Assembly: GCA_030037265.1 (NCBI GenBank)
Contig: JASHRQ010000054.1
Span: 1 to 35,626, forward strand
Direction of reading: 5' to 3'
From: Thermoplasmata archaeon
Lineage (GTDB): Archaea; Thermoplasmatota; Thermoplasmata; Lutacidiplasmatales; UBA184
DNA: 35,626 nucleotides
The notes under the pieces were generated by a model that was not told where the DNA came from, did not search any database, and saw only the letters and a list, made by a program, of their open reading frames with translations. This document shows, one piece after another, positions 6,993 through 14,186 of this stretch. The stretch's first letter is position 1. Every line of letters begins with the position of its first letter. The position numbers were made by a program, and so were the translations under genes.

Positions 6993-7703
6993 CCCTCGCC
7001 GCCGAGGGGCCCGCGGTCCTCTGGGGTCATGGCAACAGCTCACGTGCGCGGCACAGAGAGGGTGCTGGCCGACTCGTGCCGGGTCGCGTGTTCGCGGTTC
7101 GACGAGGTCGCTCGCCTCCGCGGGTAGACCCTGCGGCCTGCCCGCTGAGGTGGAGGCGACCTCTCCCCGCGCGTCACTTCCCGCGGGTTCCGCGGTAGCT
7201 CCGAAGGAGAGTCCAAGGCCAGCGCCCGGGCGAGGAGATTCCTCGCCGCGTTCACGTCCCGGTCGAGACGCAGACCGCACGGGCAGTCGTGCGTGCGGTC
7301 CCGGAGCGTCGGTGGAGCTCGAATCGTCACGAACGTGAAGGAGTCCGTGCGGCGGTGGGCCCGCGGATACCCGGGACGCCGCGGCCCTCGTCGTCCGTCG
7401 GCACCCGGTCGGAAGAAGGCGCGGAAGGCGAGGTCGACCCGCTGGAGCTGGTCTCGGGCGATGTCGTAGGGGAGGGAGCCCAGCCCGGCGCGGTCGTAGG
7501 CGCGCCACGCCTTGAGTCGAGCTTGCTGGTCCAAGTAGGTCCGACGCTCGTGACGGAGGCGCCAGGCGTCAGTGCGCTCCTCCACGGAGTAATTCCACAG
7601 GAAGGTGAGCTCGGAGAGCCACCGACGGAGCTCGGACTCCTGGGCGGGGAACGGGTAGAGACGATACGGGTACGAGAGGAACATCGGTCGGCAGGCGGCC
7701 GAC
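6993..7703 (-). mobile_element. Remnant of an IS200/IS605-family (TnpB-type) element, approximate limits
   Basis: A decayed tnpB-like gene (7040-7684) is flanked by small perfect hairpins. On the 3' side of tnpB is CCCTCG (6993-6998)/CGAGGG (7003-7008). On the 5' side is GTCGGC (7687-7692)/GCCGAC (7698-7703). IS200/IS605 elements carry subterminal hairpins instead of inverted repeats, so these may be the old ends, but the boundaries are a guess. No tnpA (Y1 transposase) is present. Confidence 0.4.
7040..7684 (-). pseudogene. tnpB: Internally deleted TnpB (IS605 OrfB) remnant
   Basis: The 214-residue reading frame joins the two ends of a TnpB protein. Residues 1-118 match the N-terminal helical part (YRLYPFPAQESELRRWL, LTFLWNYSVEER, DLAFRAFFR and the DSFTF block). 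Residues 130-152 match the C-terminal zinc-knuckle/RuvC-III tail THDCPCGLRLDRDVNAARNL. The middle, with the RuvC-I Asp and RuvC-II Glu, is missing, roughly half the usual protein. The zinc knuckle has lost one residue (CPCG where CPxCG is normal). DNA-guided nuclease activity is therefore not expected. The frame has no internal stop, so the deletion is in frame and may be recent. A standalone function, for example as a DNA-binding derivative, cannot be excluded but has no support here. Confidence 0.8.
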
Positions 7704-7765
7704 GGTGGGACCGGCGGATGGACCCGGTACCCCTGCCGGGGGCCGGAAACGTGGGCAGATACGGG

Positions 7766-7772
7766 TTAAATA
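7766..7772 (+). promoter_or_regulatory. TATA box for the Sec61-beta gene
   Basis: TTAAATA is centred 28 nt upstream of the ATG at 7797, consistent with a leaderless transcript. Confidence 0.6.
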
Positions 7773-7796
7773 GCGGCCCCGCCCCTGCGTCGGACG

Positions 7797-7961
7797 ATGG
7801 CGTCGAGCGGCCGTCAGCGCGCGTTCAGCTCCGCCGCGGGGCTGATCCAATACTACGACATGGAGGAGACCCGCGCGCTCAAGATCAACCCGTACCTGGT
7901 CATCCTCCTCGGGATCGGCGCCGCCATCTTCGTCGAGGTCCTCAACTGGAAGTTCAGCTAG
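7797..7961 (+). CDS. secG: Preprotein translocase subunit Sec61-beta (SecG-like)
   Basis: The small gene encodes 54 residues. A basic/polar N-terminus leads into FSSAAGLIQYYDMEETRAL, the conserved amphipathic region of archaeal Sec61-beta. One membrane helix at the C-terminus follows (YLVILLGIGAAIFVEVLNW, about residues 33-51). Sec61-beta is the small, single-pass subunit of the SecYE-beta protein-conducting channel. The length and the order of a cytosolic helix then a tail anchor are typical. The start is fixed by the TATA box 28 nt upstream. It is monocistronic, next to the tnpB remnant, and convergent with taw1. Confidence 0.9.
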   Translation: MASSGRQRAFSSAAGLIQYYDMEETRALKINPYLVILLGIGAAIFVEVLNWKFS

Positions 7962-7982
7962 GCCCGCGGCTCCGTCCGCGCG

Positions 7983-8948
7983 TCACGCGGCGGCCGGAGC
8001 CTCCGCCGGGCCGAGCCCCGGGAGGTACCGTCCCTCGGCGCGGAGACCCAACAGCACGACCTTCGAGTCCGGCGCCTCGTCCAGGACCCGGTACCCGACG
8101 CGCGCGGCGAGCCGCCGCGCAAACTCCCGGATCGCCGGGTGCGACGGGACATGGTCCCGGGAGAGCCGCTGGCGCGACTTCCCCATGTAGACGTACCCCT
8201 TGGGCTCGATGAACTCCGGCCGCGCGCGGAGGTCGAGCTCGGCGTACTGGTCCTCCCAGCCCAGGTTCCACCCCTGGACCAGCGTGTGCCGGACGACCCG
8301 ACGGGTCGGGAGCGCCCGCACGATGTCGAGCGACTCCAGCAGCCGCGCCCAGGCGTCCGTACGGTCGTGGAGCGTCAGCTTCCGGAAGATCGCCGCGTTC
8401 GGCGCCGTCACCGAGACGTACAGCTGCGTGGGGAGCGGGTCGAGGTGCCGAAGCGCGTCCGGGTTCGTGCCGTTCGTGACGAGGAACGTCGTGATCCCCC
8501 GCGCGTGGCATAGCTCCAGGAACCGGTTCATCTTCGGGTAGAGCGTCGGCTCGCCCGTGAGCGAGATCGCGATGTGCCGGGGCTGGCGTGCCTCCTCCCA
8601 CCGCGCCTCCGGGACGGACGCCTCGCCCTTGAAGCCGGACAGCATCTCGCGCTGCGCCTCCACGGAGCGGTCGAGCAGCGTCTCGGGGTCGTCGTACTCG
8701 GCCATCATCTCGTCGTTCTCCCAGCCCTGGTTCCGCCAGCAGAACCGGCAGTGGAGGTTGCACGAGTCGATCGCCGGGGACATCTGGACGCACCGGTGGC
8801 TCTCGATGCCGTAGAACCGCCCCTTGTAGCAGTCCCGCCCGTACAGGAGCGACTGACGGGTCCAGTAGCAGGTCTTGACCGCGCTGTGCCGTCCGACGAG
8901 CCGGTATCCCTGGCCCGCGAGCTCCGTCGAGAGGTCCTGGTCGCCCAT
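7983..8948 (-). CDS. taw1: 4-demethylwyosine synthase (radical SAM, Taw1/TYW1)
   Basis: This 321-residue radical SAM enzyme condenses pyruvate carbons with N1-methylguanosine-37 of tRNA-Phe to form the tricyclic 4-demethylwyosine. The radical SAM cluster motif CxxxCxxC is CNLHCRFC within SCNLHCRFCWRNQG (about residues 63-76). Other family blocks are YGIESHRCVQMSPA, which supplies a further Cys for the second cluster, SLTGEPTLYPKMN, and VTAPNAAIFRKLT. Length is typical of the archaeal enzyme, which lacks the flavodoxin domain of eukaryotic TYW1. Its TATA-like element overlaps the stop codon of glmM. No other wyosine gene (taw2, taw3) is in the window, and the Trm-G10-type methyltransferase nearby acts on a different position. 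Confidence 0.94.
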   Translation of the reverse strand: MGDQDLSTELAGQGYRLVGRHSAVKTCYWTRQSLLYGRDCYKGRFYGIESHRCVQMSPAIDSCNLHCRFCWRNQGWENDEMMAEYDDPETLLDRSVEAQREMLSGFKGEASVPEARWEEARQPRHIAISLTGEPTLYPKMNRFLELCHARGITTFLVTNGTNPDALRHLDPLPTQLYVSVTAPNAAIFRKLTLHDRTDAWARLLESLDIVRALPTRRVVRHTLVQGWNLGWEDQYAELDLRARPEFIEPKGYVYMGKSRQRLSRDHVPSHPAIREFARRLAARVGYRVLDEAPDSKVVLLGLRAEGRYLPGLGPAEAPAAA

Positions 8949-8976
8949 CCGCGCGACCGGCGGACGGGGTCGGCCC

Positions 8977-8984
8977 GATTAACC
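8977..8984 (-). promoter_or_regulatory. TATA-like box of taw1 overlapping the glmM stop codon
   Basis: GGTTAATC on the minus strand contains the TAA stop of glmM (8979-8981) and lies about 32 nt upstream of the taw1 ATG (8948). Confidence 0.45.
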
Positions 8985-10391
8985 CTTTGCGCGCGGCGCT
9001 GCGGGGAGGTCCGGCGCCGCGCCGGACTCGAGCTCCCGTACCACCGCTCCGAGGCGCCCCACGACCTCGTCGGCCAGGCGCTGGGCCCCCTCGGGCTCCT
9101 TCGCCTCGGCGAAGACGCGGAACAGCGGCTCCGTGCCGGAGGGCCGGAGCAGTACCCAGCCTCCCCCGCGGTACGCCTTGATCCCGTCGAGCGTGACGAC
9201 CTCCGTCGCCCCGGCCGACAGCACGGCCCGCATCCGGTCCATCGCGGCCGGCCGGAGCGCGACCGGGCACGGGACCTTCCGCTTCACGAGCGTGTACGCC
9301 GGGAGCCCGGCGAGCGCCTCCCGCAGCGACACCCCCCGGCGCGCGAGCAGGTCAAGGGTCGTCGCGAGCGTCATCGCGCCGTCGCGCGCGAGATGCAGCC
9401 GGGGAAAGATGAGCCCCCCGTTCTCCTCGCCGCCGAACAGCGCGCCGCGCTCCTGCATCGCGCGCGTCACCGACGGGGAGCCCACCCGGGTGTAGACGAC
9501 CTCTCCGCCCTCGGCCCGCACGACGTCCTCCACCGCCTGGGACGCGGTGACCGGGGTCACCACGACCCCCCCGTGGGCGGCGCGCACGAACTCCTGCGCC
9601 AGCCAGGCGAGCATCCGCTCGCCGGGGACGAACCGCCCCTCCGAGTCGAGGAACACCGCCCGGTCGGCGTCCCCGTCGTGCACGACCCCCAGGTCGATCT
9701 CGAGCGAGGCCGCGGTCCGGATCGTCTCCCGGAGGTTCTCCTCCGTCGGCTCCGACCGGTGGCCCGGGAAGGTGCCGTCGACCTGGCCGTTCAGCGTCGT
9801 CGTGCGGCAGCCCAGGCGCCGAAGGAGGGTCGGGCTCGTCCTCGCCGAGGCCCCGTTGCCGCAGTCGAGCAGGACGCGGAACGCCCGCCGGCGGACCGCG
9901 GGCGCGTCGACGAGCGACAGGATCCCCTGGAGGTACCGCTCGACGCCGTGCTCGTCGGCCCGTACCTCCCCGACCCGGTCGAACGGCACGTCGGCGCTCG
10001 CCTGCCGCTCCACCGCCGCCTCGATCCGTTCCTCGTCCTCGCGCGGGAGCTCGAGCCCGTCCGCGGCGATGCACTTGATCCCGTTGAACTCGGGTGGATT
10101 GTGGGAGGCGGTCACGATGACGGCGAGCTGGGCGCCGAGCGGCCGGACGCTGTACTGGATGGCGGGCGTCGGCAGGAGCCCGACCTCCACCACCGAGTGG
10201 CCGGCCGCCGCGAGCGTGCCCGAGATGATGCGGGCGAAGCTGGGGCTCGTGGTCCGCCCGTCCCAGCCGACGACCACCGGAGGACCCGGGGCGAAGGTGG
10301 CGGCGATCGCGCCCGCCACGCGCTCGACGAACGCCGCCGTCATCCGCTCGCCGACGACCTCGCGGATGCCGTTCGTCCCAAACAGGCGCAC
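8979..10391 (-). CDS. glmM: Phosphoglucosamine mutase / phosphomannomutase family protein
   Basis: This 470-residue alpha-D-phosphohexomutase interconverts 6- and 1-phosphorylated sugars (glucosamine, mannose or glucose) for nucleotide-sugar and surface-glycan synthesis. All four family loops are present: the start RLFGTNGIREVVG, the phosphoserine loop VTASHNPPEFNGIK, the Mg-binding DGDADRAVF, and the C-terminal phosphate-binding LRPSGTEPLFRVFAEA. The sugar-binding GEENGG is also present. Sequence alone does not separate the GlmM from the ManB role. I take the GTG at 10391 as the start because the TTAA box at 10416-10420 sits 26-27 nt upstream (leaderless) and because family members begin at RLFGTNG. 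A GTG at 10415 would be upstream of the predicted transcript start. Confidence 0.93.
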   Translation of the reverse strand: MRLFGTNGIREVVGERMTAAFVERVAGAIAATFAPGPPVVVGWDGRTTSPSFARIISGTLAAAGHSVVEVGLLPTPAIQYSVRPLGAQLAVIVTASHNPPEFNGIKCIAADGLELPREDEERIEAAVERQASADVPFDRVGEVRADEHGVERYLQGILSLVDAPAVRRRAFRVLLDCGNGASARTSPTLLRRLGCRTTTLNGQVDGTFPGHRSEPTEENLRETIRTAASLEIDLGVVHDGDADRAVFLDSEGRFVPGERMLAWLAQEFVRAAHGGVVVTPVTASQAVEDVVRAEGGEVVYTRVGSPSVTRAMQERGALFGGEENGGLIFPRLHLARDGAMTLATTLDLLARRGVSLREALAGLPAYTLVKRKVPCPVALRPAAMDRMRAVLSAGATEVVTLDGIKAYRGGGWVLLRPSGTEPLFRVFAEAKEPEGAQRLADEVVGRLGAVVRELESGAAPDLPAAPRAKG

Positions 10392-10415
10392 GGGTCCCGG
10401 TGGGACGGGACGCAC

Positions 10416-10420
10416 TTAAT
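10416..10420. promoter_or_regulatory. TATA-like box between glmM and the Mut7-C gene
   Basis: ATTAA on the minus strand (TTAAT on +) is centred 26-27 nt from the glmM GTG at 10391. It may also serve the divergent + strand gene, whose ATG is at 10475. Confidence 0.45.
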
Positions 10421-10474
10421 CCCTCCGCGCGCCGGTGCGTGCGGCGGTGGACCGGCGGGGCCGGTCGGCCGACG

Positions 10475-10960
10475 ATGACGGACCCCCGGTGGCTCGTGGA
10501 CGAGATGCTCGGCCGGCTTGCCCGGTACCTGAGGTTCCTCGGCTACGACGCCGAGTACGCCCGAGGGGAGTCCGACGACGCCCTACGGCGTCGGGCCCGG
10601 GCGGAGGGCCGGATCCTGGTGACCCGCGACCGGGCGCTCGCGTCCCGGACCCCGGGGGCGGTCTGCCTCGCCTCGACGGCGATCGACGGTCAGTGGCGTG
10701 AGCTCCGCGCCCAGGTCCCGGACCTGGGTTCGGAGGTTCGGTTCGTCCGGTGCTCCCGATGCAACGGCGCCCTCCGGCCGGTGGCCGCCGACGCGCTGGA
10801 CCCGTCGACGTTGCCGCGGGAGCGGTCCGACCGAGTCTCCAGCCTCCACCGCTGCGACCGGTGCGGACACGTGTACTGGGAAGGGACGCACACCGCGGCG
10901 ATTCGGGAGTCCCTCCGGCGGTGGTCGGCGCCCTCGGGAGGTGGAACGGATGCGGGTTGA
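10475..10960 (+). CDS. Mut7-C RNase domain protein (PIN-like, DUF82)
   Basis: The 161-residue protein has a PIN-like Mut7-C domain followed by a zinc ribbon. The N-terminal signature WLVDEMLGRLARYLRFLGYD (about residues 6-25) and GRILVTRDRALA carry the conserved acidic/Arg residues of this family. Two CxxC pairs follow (CSRCNG at about 93-98 and CDRCGHVYWEGTH near the C-terminus) and form the ribbon, with the WxGTH end typical of the family. A nuclease role is inferred from fold similarity. The start ATG at 10475 immediately precedes the conserved block; earlier in-frame codons would overlap the glmM promoter. The 3' end overlaps the next gene by 11 nt. Confidence 0.88.
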   Translation: MTDPRWLVDEMLGRLARYLRFLGYDAEYARGESDDALRRRARAEGRILVTRDRALASRTPGAVCLASTAIDGQWRELRAQVPDLGSEVRFVRCSRCNGALRPVAADALDPSTLPRERSDRVSSLHRCDRCGHVYWEGTHTAAIRESLRRWSAPSGGGTDAG

Positions 10961-11969
10961 CGTCTGGCTGTCGGGCGAAAGCCCGGCGCTCGGCCGGGCG
11001 GAGGCGCTCGCCGTCGCCGCCCTGGCCGGCGGTAGCCCCTCCCTCGACGAGGAAGGGACGCCGGACACGGTGTCGCTGGAGCTCCCCTCGTCCGAGGCCG
11101 CTCGGTGGCTCACCGACCGCGTCGCCCTCGCGCACCGCGCGGTCCGGCCGTGGGAGGAGCGCACCGAGGCGGCCCTCCGGCACCGGCTGGAACGCGAGGG
11201 AGGCTCCGTCGCCCCGGTGGCGATCCGGTGGAGGCCGGGGACGCCCGACCCCGACGGGGCCGTGGTCCGCGCGCTCGGCGCGGCCTACCGGTCGGGCGGC
11301 GGGCGCATCGGACTCGACCGGCCCGCCCGGGTCGTCTGGCTCTGGCGCTCGCCTACCGGCGAGGTACGGGCCGGCGAGGAGGTCTCGCGGGTCGACCGGG
11401 CCGCGTTCTCCCGTCGCCGGACGCCTCGGCTCCCGTTCCAGCGCCCGGTCACGCTGGCGCCGAGGCTCGCGCGCGCGCTCGTCAACCTCGCGCGGGTCCG
11501 CGCCGGGGACCGCGTCGTCGACCCGTTCGCGGGGACGGGCTCGCTGCTCGCGGAGGCGATGCTCGTCCGCGCGCGGGGGACCGGGGTCGACCGGTCCGCG
11601 TCGATGGTGCGGGGCACGCTGCGGAACCTCGAGTTCCTCGGCCTCACGGCCGACGCCCTGCGGCAGGCGGACGCGGCCGAGGCGGCCGCCGGGTTCGACG
11701 ACGGGGCGTTCGACGCGCTCGTCACCGACCCCCCGTACGGCCGCGCCTCGAGCGCGCACGGGGAGCCGGTCGAGGCGCTCTGGACCCGGGCGCTGTCCGC
11801 CTGGGTCCCGAAGGTGCGCGACGGGGGTCGGGTCGCGCTCGTCTTCCCGGCCGGGTCCGGGCCCGAGCTGCCGGGGCTGGTCCGGGAACTGTCCGTCGGC
11901 GTGCGGGTGCACCGCAGCCTGACCCGGGAGTTCCGGGTGTATCGCCGGGCGGCGGCGCCGGCTCAGTAG
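10950..11969 (+). CDS. tRNA (guanine-N2)-methyltransferase, Trm-G10/Trm11 family
   Basis: The 339-residue protein has a THUMP-like N-terminal region (about residues 1-150) and a Rossmann methyltransferase domain with DPFAGTGSLLAEAML (motif I) and TDPPYGRASS (the N6/N2-amino methyltransferase motif IV, D/N-P-P-Y). This pairing is characteristic of the archaeal enzyme forming N2-methyl- or N2,N2-dimethylguanosine at tRNA position 10. The linker FSRRRTPRLPFQRPVTLAPRLAR is also typical. The ATG at 10950 overlaps the Mut7-C gene by 11 nt, so the two are probably translated together. Its stop codon overlaps the 3' end of the site-2 protease gene on the other strand by 7 nt. Confidence 0.88.
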   Translation: MRVDVWLSGESPALGRAEALAVAALAGGSPSLDEEGTPDTVSLELPSSEAARWLTDRVALAHRAVRPWEERTEAALRHRLEREGGSVAPVAIRWRPGTPDPDGAVVRALGAAYRSGGGRIGLDRPARVVWLWRSPTGEVRAGEEVSRVDRAAFSRRRTPRLPFQRPVTLAPRLARALVNLARVRAGDRVVDPFAGTGSLLAEAMLVRARGTGVDRSASMVRGTLRNLEFLGLTADALRQADAAEAAAGFDDGAFDALVTDPPYGRASSAHGEPVEALWTRALSAWVPKVRDGGRVALVFPAGSGPELPGLVRELSVGVRVHRSLTREFRVYRRAAAPAQ

Positions 11970-13558
11970 ACGGTCACCGACTGCGGCGTGGGGGGAGCCG
12001 CCCCGGACTCGTCGCACAGCTGGTGGACGGCGAGCTCGATCGTCACGCTGGCCGAGCCCGGGTTCTCGTAGGTGACGAGCACGGTGCCGCGCGCGCCGGC
12101 GGTTCCGCTCGCGTTGAGCGCGAGGTAGTCGCCCGCCGGGATCGACCAGCTGCCGACGCCGGTGAAGGAGTAGGTCGTGCCGTTCGGCAGCGCGACCGAC
12201 CAGGAGGAGTTCGCGAGATACGCGGCGAGTAACGACCCGTTGAGCGGCACGGTGCGGTTGGTGCCGTTCTCGTCGACCTGGGCGATCACCTGGGTCACGT
12301 TCGCCGACACCACGTACCCGTGCGTCACGGTGTCGTGGTTCTCGACGGTGAGGTCGATCTCCGCCGCGACCGCCTGGGGGGAGCCGGGGACCGCCGTCCA
12401 CGTCGGTTGCGCGAGGCCGAAGCTGTCGGACGGCGTCGAGATCGGCACGAGCACGAACCCGACGACGAGGACGACCGCGACGAGCGCGCCCAGGAGCTGC
12501 CGCCGGGTCCCGAGCCGGCTCACGTCGTCGAGCGGCGGCGGGTGACGGACGCCGAGGAGGATGATGAGCGCGGCGAACAGGAGCCAGCCCAGGTAGAGCG
12601 TGAGGATCCCGACGAGGGCGAGGAACACCACCGCCGCGTAGCTCACGAACCGGGCGCGGGTGCCGAACAGCGCGGCGAAGACGTGGCCGCCGTCCAGCTG
12701 CCCCGCCGGCAGGAGGTTGATCGAGGTGACGAGGAGCCCCACCCAGCCGGCGAGGGCGAGCGGGTGGAGGCTCACGATCTGGGCCGCGTGGGGCACGAAC
12801 AGCGCGAGGAAGTAGTAGACCGCCGGGAGCCCGATGAGCAGGTCCCCGTAGTTCACGCCGAGGATCGTCGGCCCGCAGTTCGTGAGCGGCAGGACCGGGG
12901 CGTGGAGCGAGAGGAACATCCCGGCGACGGTCACCGGGATCGCGACGGCGAACCCGGCGAGCGGTCCCGCGGCCCCGATGTCGAACAGGATCTTCCGGCT
13001 CGGGATCGGCTCGCGGAGGCTGATGAACGCCCCGAAGGTGCCGAAGATGAGGTACGGCGGCGGGACCGGCAGGAAGTACGGGAGCGACGCCTCGACGTGG
13101 TGGTGGCGGGCGACCAGGTAGTGCGCGAGCTCGTGCAGCCCCAGGATCGCGAGCAGCGGGGCGGCGAAGTAGAGCCCCCCGTTCACGAAGTCGCCCACGC
13201 TCAGCGTCGCCACCCCGACGTACGACATCCAGAGGAACGCCCCGGCGAACGAGGCCGAGACGACCGTCGCGCACAGGAGCCCCAGGTTCACCCAGAATCC
13301 CCAGGTGGTCCGCGCCGGCCGTCGGACGATCTCGACCAGGTACTCGCCCTGCTGCTGGCGGATCTGGGGCACGTAGAACTTGGGCCAGAGCGACCGGCGG
13401 AGGTCGTCGAACTTCCGCTCGAGCGTCGCCGGGTCGGCCGTCACGAGCAGCACGAGCGAGGTCGGGGTGACCCGCGTCTCGTAGACGGGAAAGTACCGGG
13501 AGACCTCGGTCCGGAGCCAGTCGATCTCCGGCCCCGGGGGCGGCGGAGGAGGGATCAG
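11963..13558 (-). CDS. Site-2 protease family zinc metalloprotease with extracytoplasmic C-terminal domain, probable CTG start
   Basis: This is an intramembrane metalloprotease of the S2P group (M50). Multiple membrane helices carry the zinc motif HELAH in LAILGLHELAHYLVA and the third ligand in LLPAGQLDGGHVFAALF. A final helix (LLGALVAVVLVVGFVLVP) is followed by about 150 residues of Thr/Ser/Asn/Val-rich sequence, probably an extracytoplasmic beta domain. The first usual start codon is a GTG at 13453 (496 residues), but the frame stays open to a TAG at 13571-13573. The upstream 35 codons read as good protein (EIDWLRTEVSRYFPVYETR). GGAGG (13571-13567) lies 8 nt before a CTG at 13558, so I place the start there, giving 531 residues. 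Neither the substrate nor the regulatory role is known. Confidence 0.85.
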   Translation of the reverse strand: MIPPPPPPGPEIDWLRTEVSRYFPVYETRVTPTSLVLLVTADPATLERKFDDLRRSLWPKFYVPQIRQQQGEYLVEIVRRPARTTWGFWVNLGLLCATVVSASFAGAFLWMSYVGVATLSVGDFVNGGLYFAAPLLAILGLHELAHYLVARHHHVEASLPYFLPVPPPYLIFGTFGAFISLREPIPSRKILFDIGAAGPLAGFAVAIPVTVAGMFLSLHAPVLPLTNCGPTILGVNYGDLLIGLPAVYYFLALFVPHAAQIVSLHPLALAGWVGLLVTSINLLPAGQLDGGHVFAALFGTRARFVSYAAVVFLALVGILTLYLGWLLFAALIILLGVRHPPPLDDVSRLGTRRQLLGALVAVVLVVGFVLVPISTPSDSFGLAQPTWTAVPGSPQAVAAEIDLTVENHDTVTHGYVVSANVTQVIAQVDENGTNRTVPLNGSLLAAYLANSSWSVALPNGTTYSFTGVGSWSIPAGDYLALNASGTAGARGTVLVTYENPGSASVTIELAVHQLCDESGAAPPTPQSVTVY

Positions 13559-13570
13559 ACGGACCCCCTC

Positions 13571-13891
13571 CTACGGGGCGCCCTTGCGGGCGGCCTGCTG
13601 CGCCTTCTTCGAGCGCTCCTTGGCGGTGTAGCCGGTGAGCGTCTCGAGGAAGCGGTTGTACCGCCGGATCGTCTCGGCGGCGACGTCGTTCGGGACCTTC
13701 GGGTTCATCCGGACGTCGACGACCAGCTGGCCCCCCCGGGAGCTCGCGACGAGGGACTCGAGCGCCCCGTACTCGATCGACACGGCGTCCCCCGCGCGGG
13801 CCGCCGCGCCGAACTCGGCCCGGCCGACGGCCGCGATCCGGTCGGCGGTCAGCTGCGCGCGGAGCGCCGGTCGGACGGCGTAGTTCCCCAC
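13571..13891 (-). CDS. Conserved archaeal protein, DUF5611-like
   Basis: This protein of about 106 residues has the pattern I associate with the DUF5611 family of euryarchaea and Thermoplasmata: an N-terminal GNYAVRPAL strand, EFGAAARAGD and SIEYGALESL, a strand LVVDVRMNP, then the helical block IRRYNRFLETLTGYTAKER. Function is unknown. A GTG at 13906 is an alternative start giving 111 residues. I prefer the GTG at 13891 because the family begins close to this point and a weak box (CGTTATG, about 13915-13921) lies about 27 nt upstream. The stop TAG overlaps the Shine-Dalgarno of the site-2 protease gene, so the two are translationally linked. Confidence 0.68.
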   Translation of the reverse strand: MGNYAVRPALRAQLTADRIAAVGRAEFGAAARAGDAVSIEYGALESLVASSRGGQLVVDVRMNPKVPNDVAAETIRRYNRFLETLTGYTAKERSKKAQQAARKGAP

Positions 13892-13934
13892 GGTCGGTGG
13901 ACCCACCCGCCGAGCATAACGTTTGAGCCGGCGC

Positions 13935-14156
13935 TCAGACGGTCTCGATCTCGAAGAGCGTCCGGTGGCCCCGAAGGAGCCGGGTCACCTCGTCGCTCAG
14001 GTCGTCCAGCTGGTCCGGGGTCGCCGAGCCCTGCCAGTCGTAGACGAAGTCGTAGTTGCCCTGCGTCGGAGCGAAGCCGAAGCCGCGGAGCCGGTCCGCG
14101 ACCTCGGTCGGCTTCGCGCCCTCGCTGTGGAAGCTGACGCGGAGGTACGTCTCCAT
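13935..14156 (-). CDS. Conserved 73-residue archaeal protein of unknown function
   Basis: The product begins METYLRVSFHSEGAKPTEV and continues with RLRGFGFAPTQGNYDFVYDW, then a helix and FEIETV at the end. The alternating strand-helix-strand order suggests a compact ferredoxin-like or similar alpha/beta fold. I recall short archaeal proteins of this type but cannot name a function. The ATG at 14156 sits 27-28 nt downstream of a TTAA box that includes the coaD stop codon, so a leaderless transcript is likely. It is followed 43 nt later by the DUF5611-like gene. Confidence 0.75.
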   Translation of the reverse strand: METYLRVSFHSEGAKPTEVADRLRGFGFAPTQGNYDFVYDWQGSATPDQLDDLSDEVTRLLRGHRTLFEIETV

Positions 14157-14178
14157 CGCGCGGGGACCGGCGCGGCCG

Positions 14179-14186
14179 CGATTAAG
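14179..14186 (-). promoter_or_regulatory. TATA-like box containing the coaD stop codon
   Basis: CTTAATCG on the minus strand includes the coaD TAA (14182-14184). Its centre is 27-28 nt upstream of the ATG at 14156. The same arrangement occurs between glmM and taw1. Confidence 0.5.

Noticed and set aside
7040-7684. A TnpB-derived nuclease-dead repressor (TldR-like)
   Set aside because: Such repressors keep nearly the whole TnpB body with only point or local loss of catalytic residues. Here about half the protein is gone, so decay is the simpler reading.
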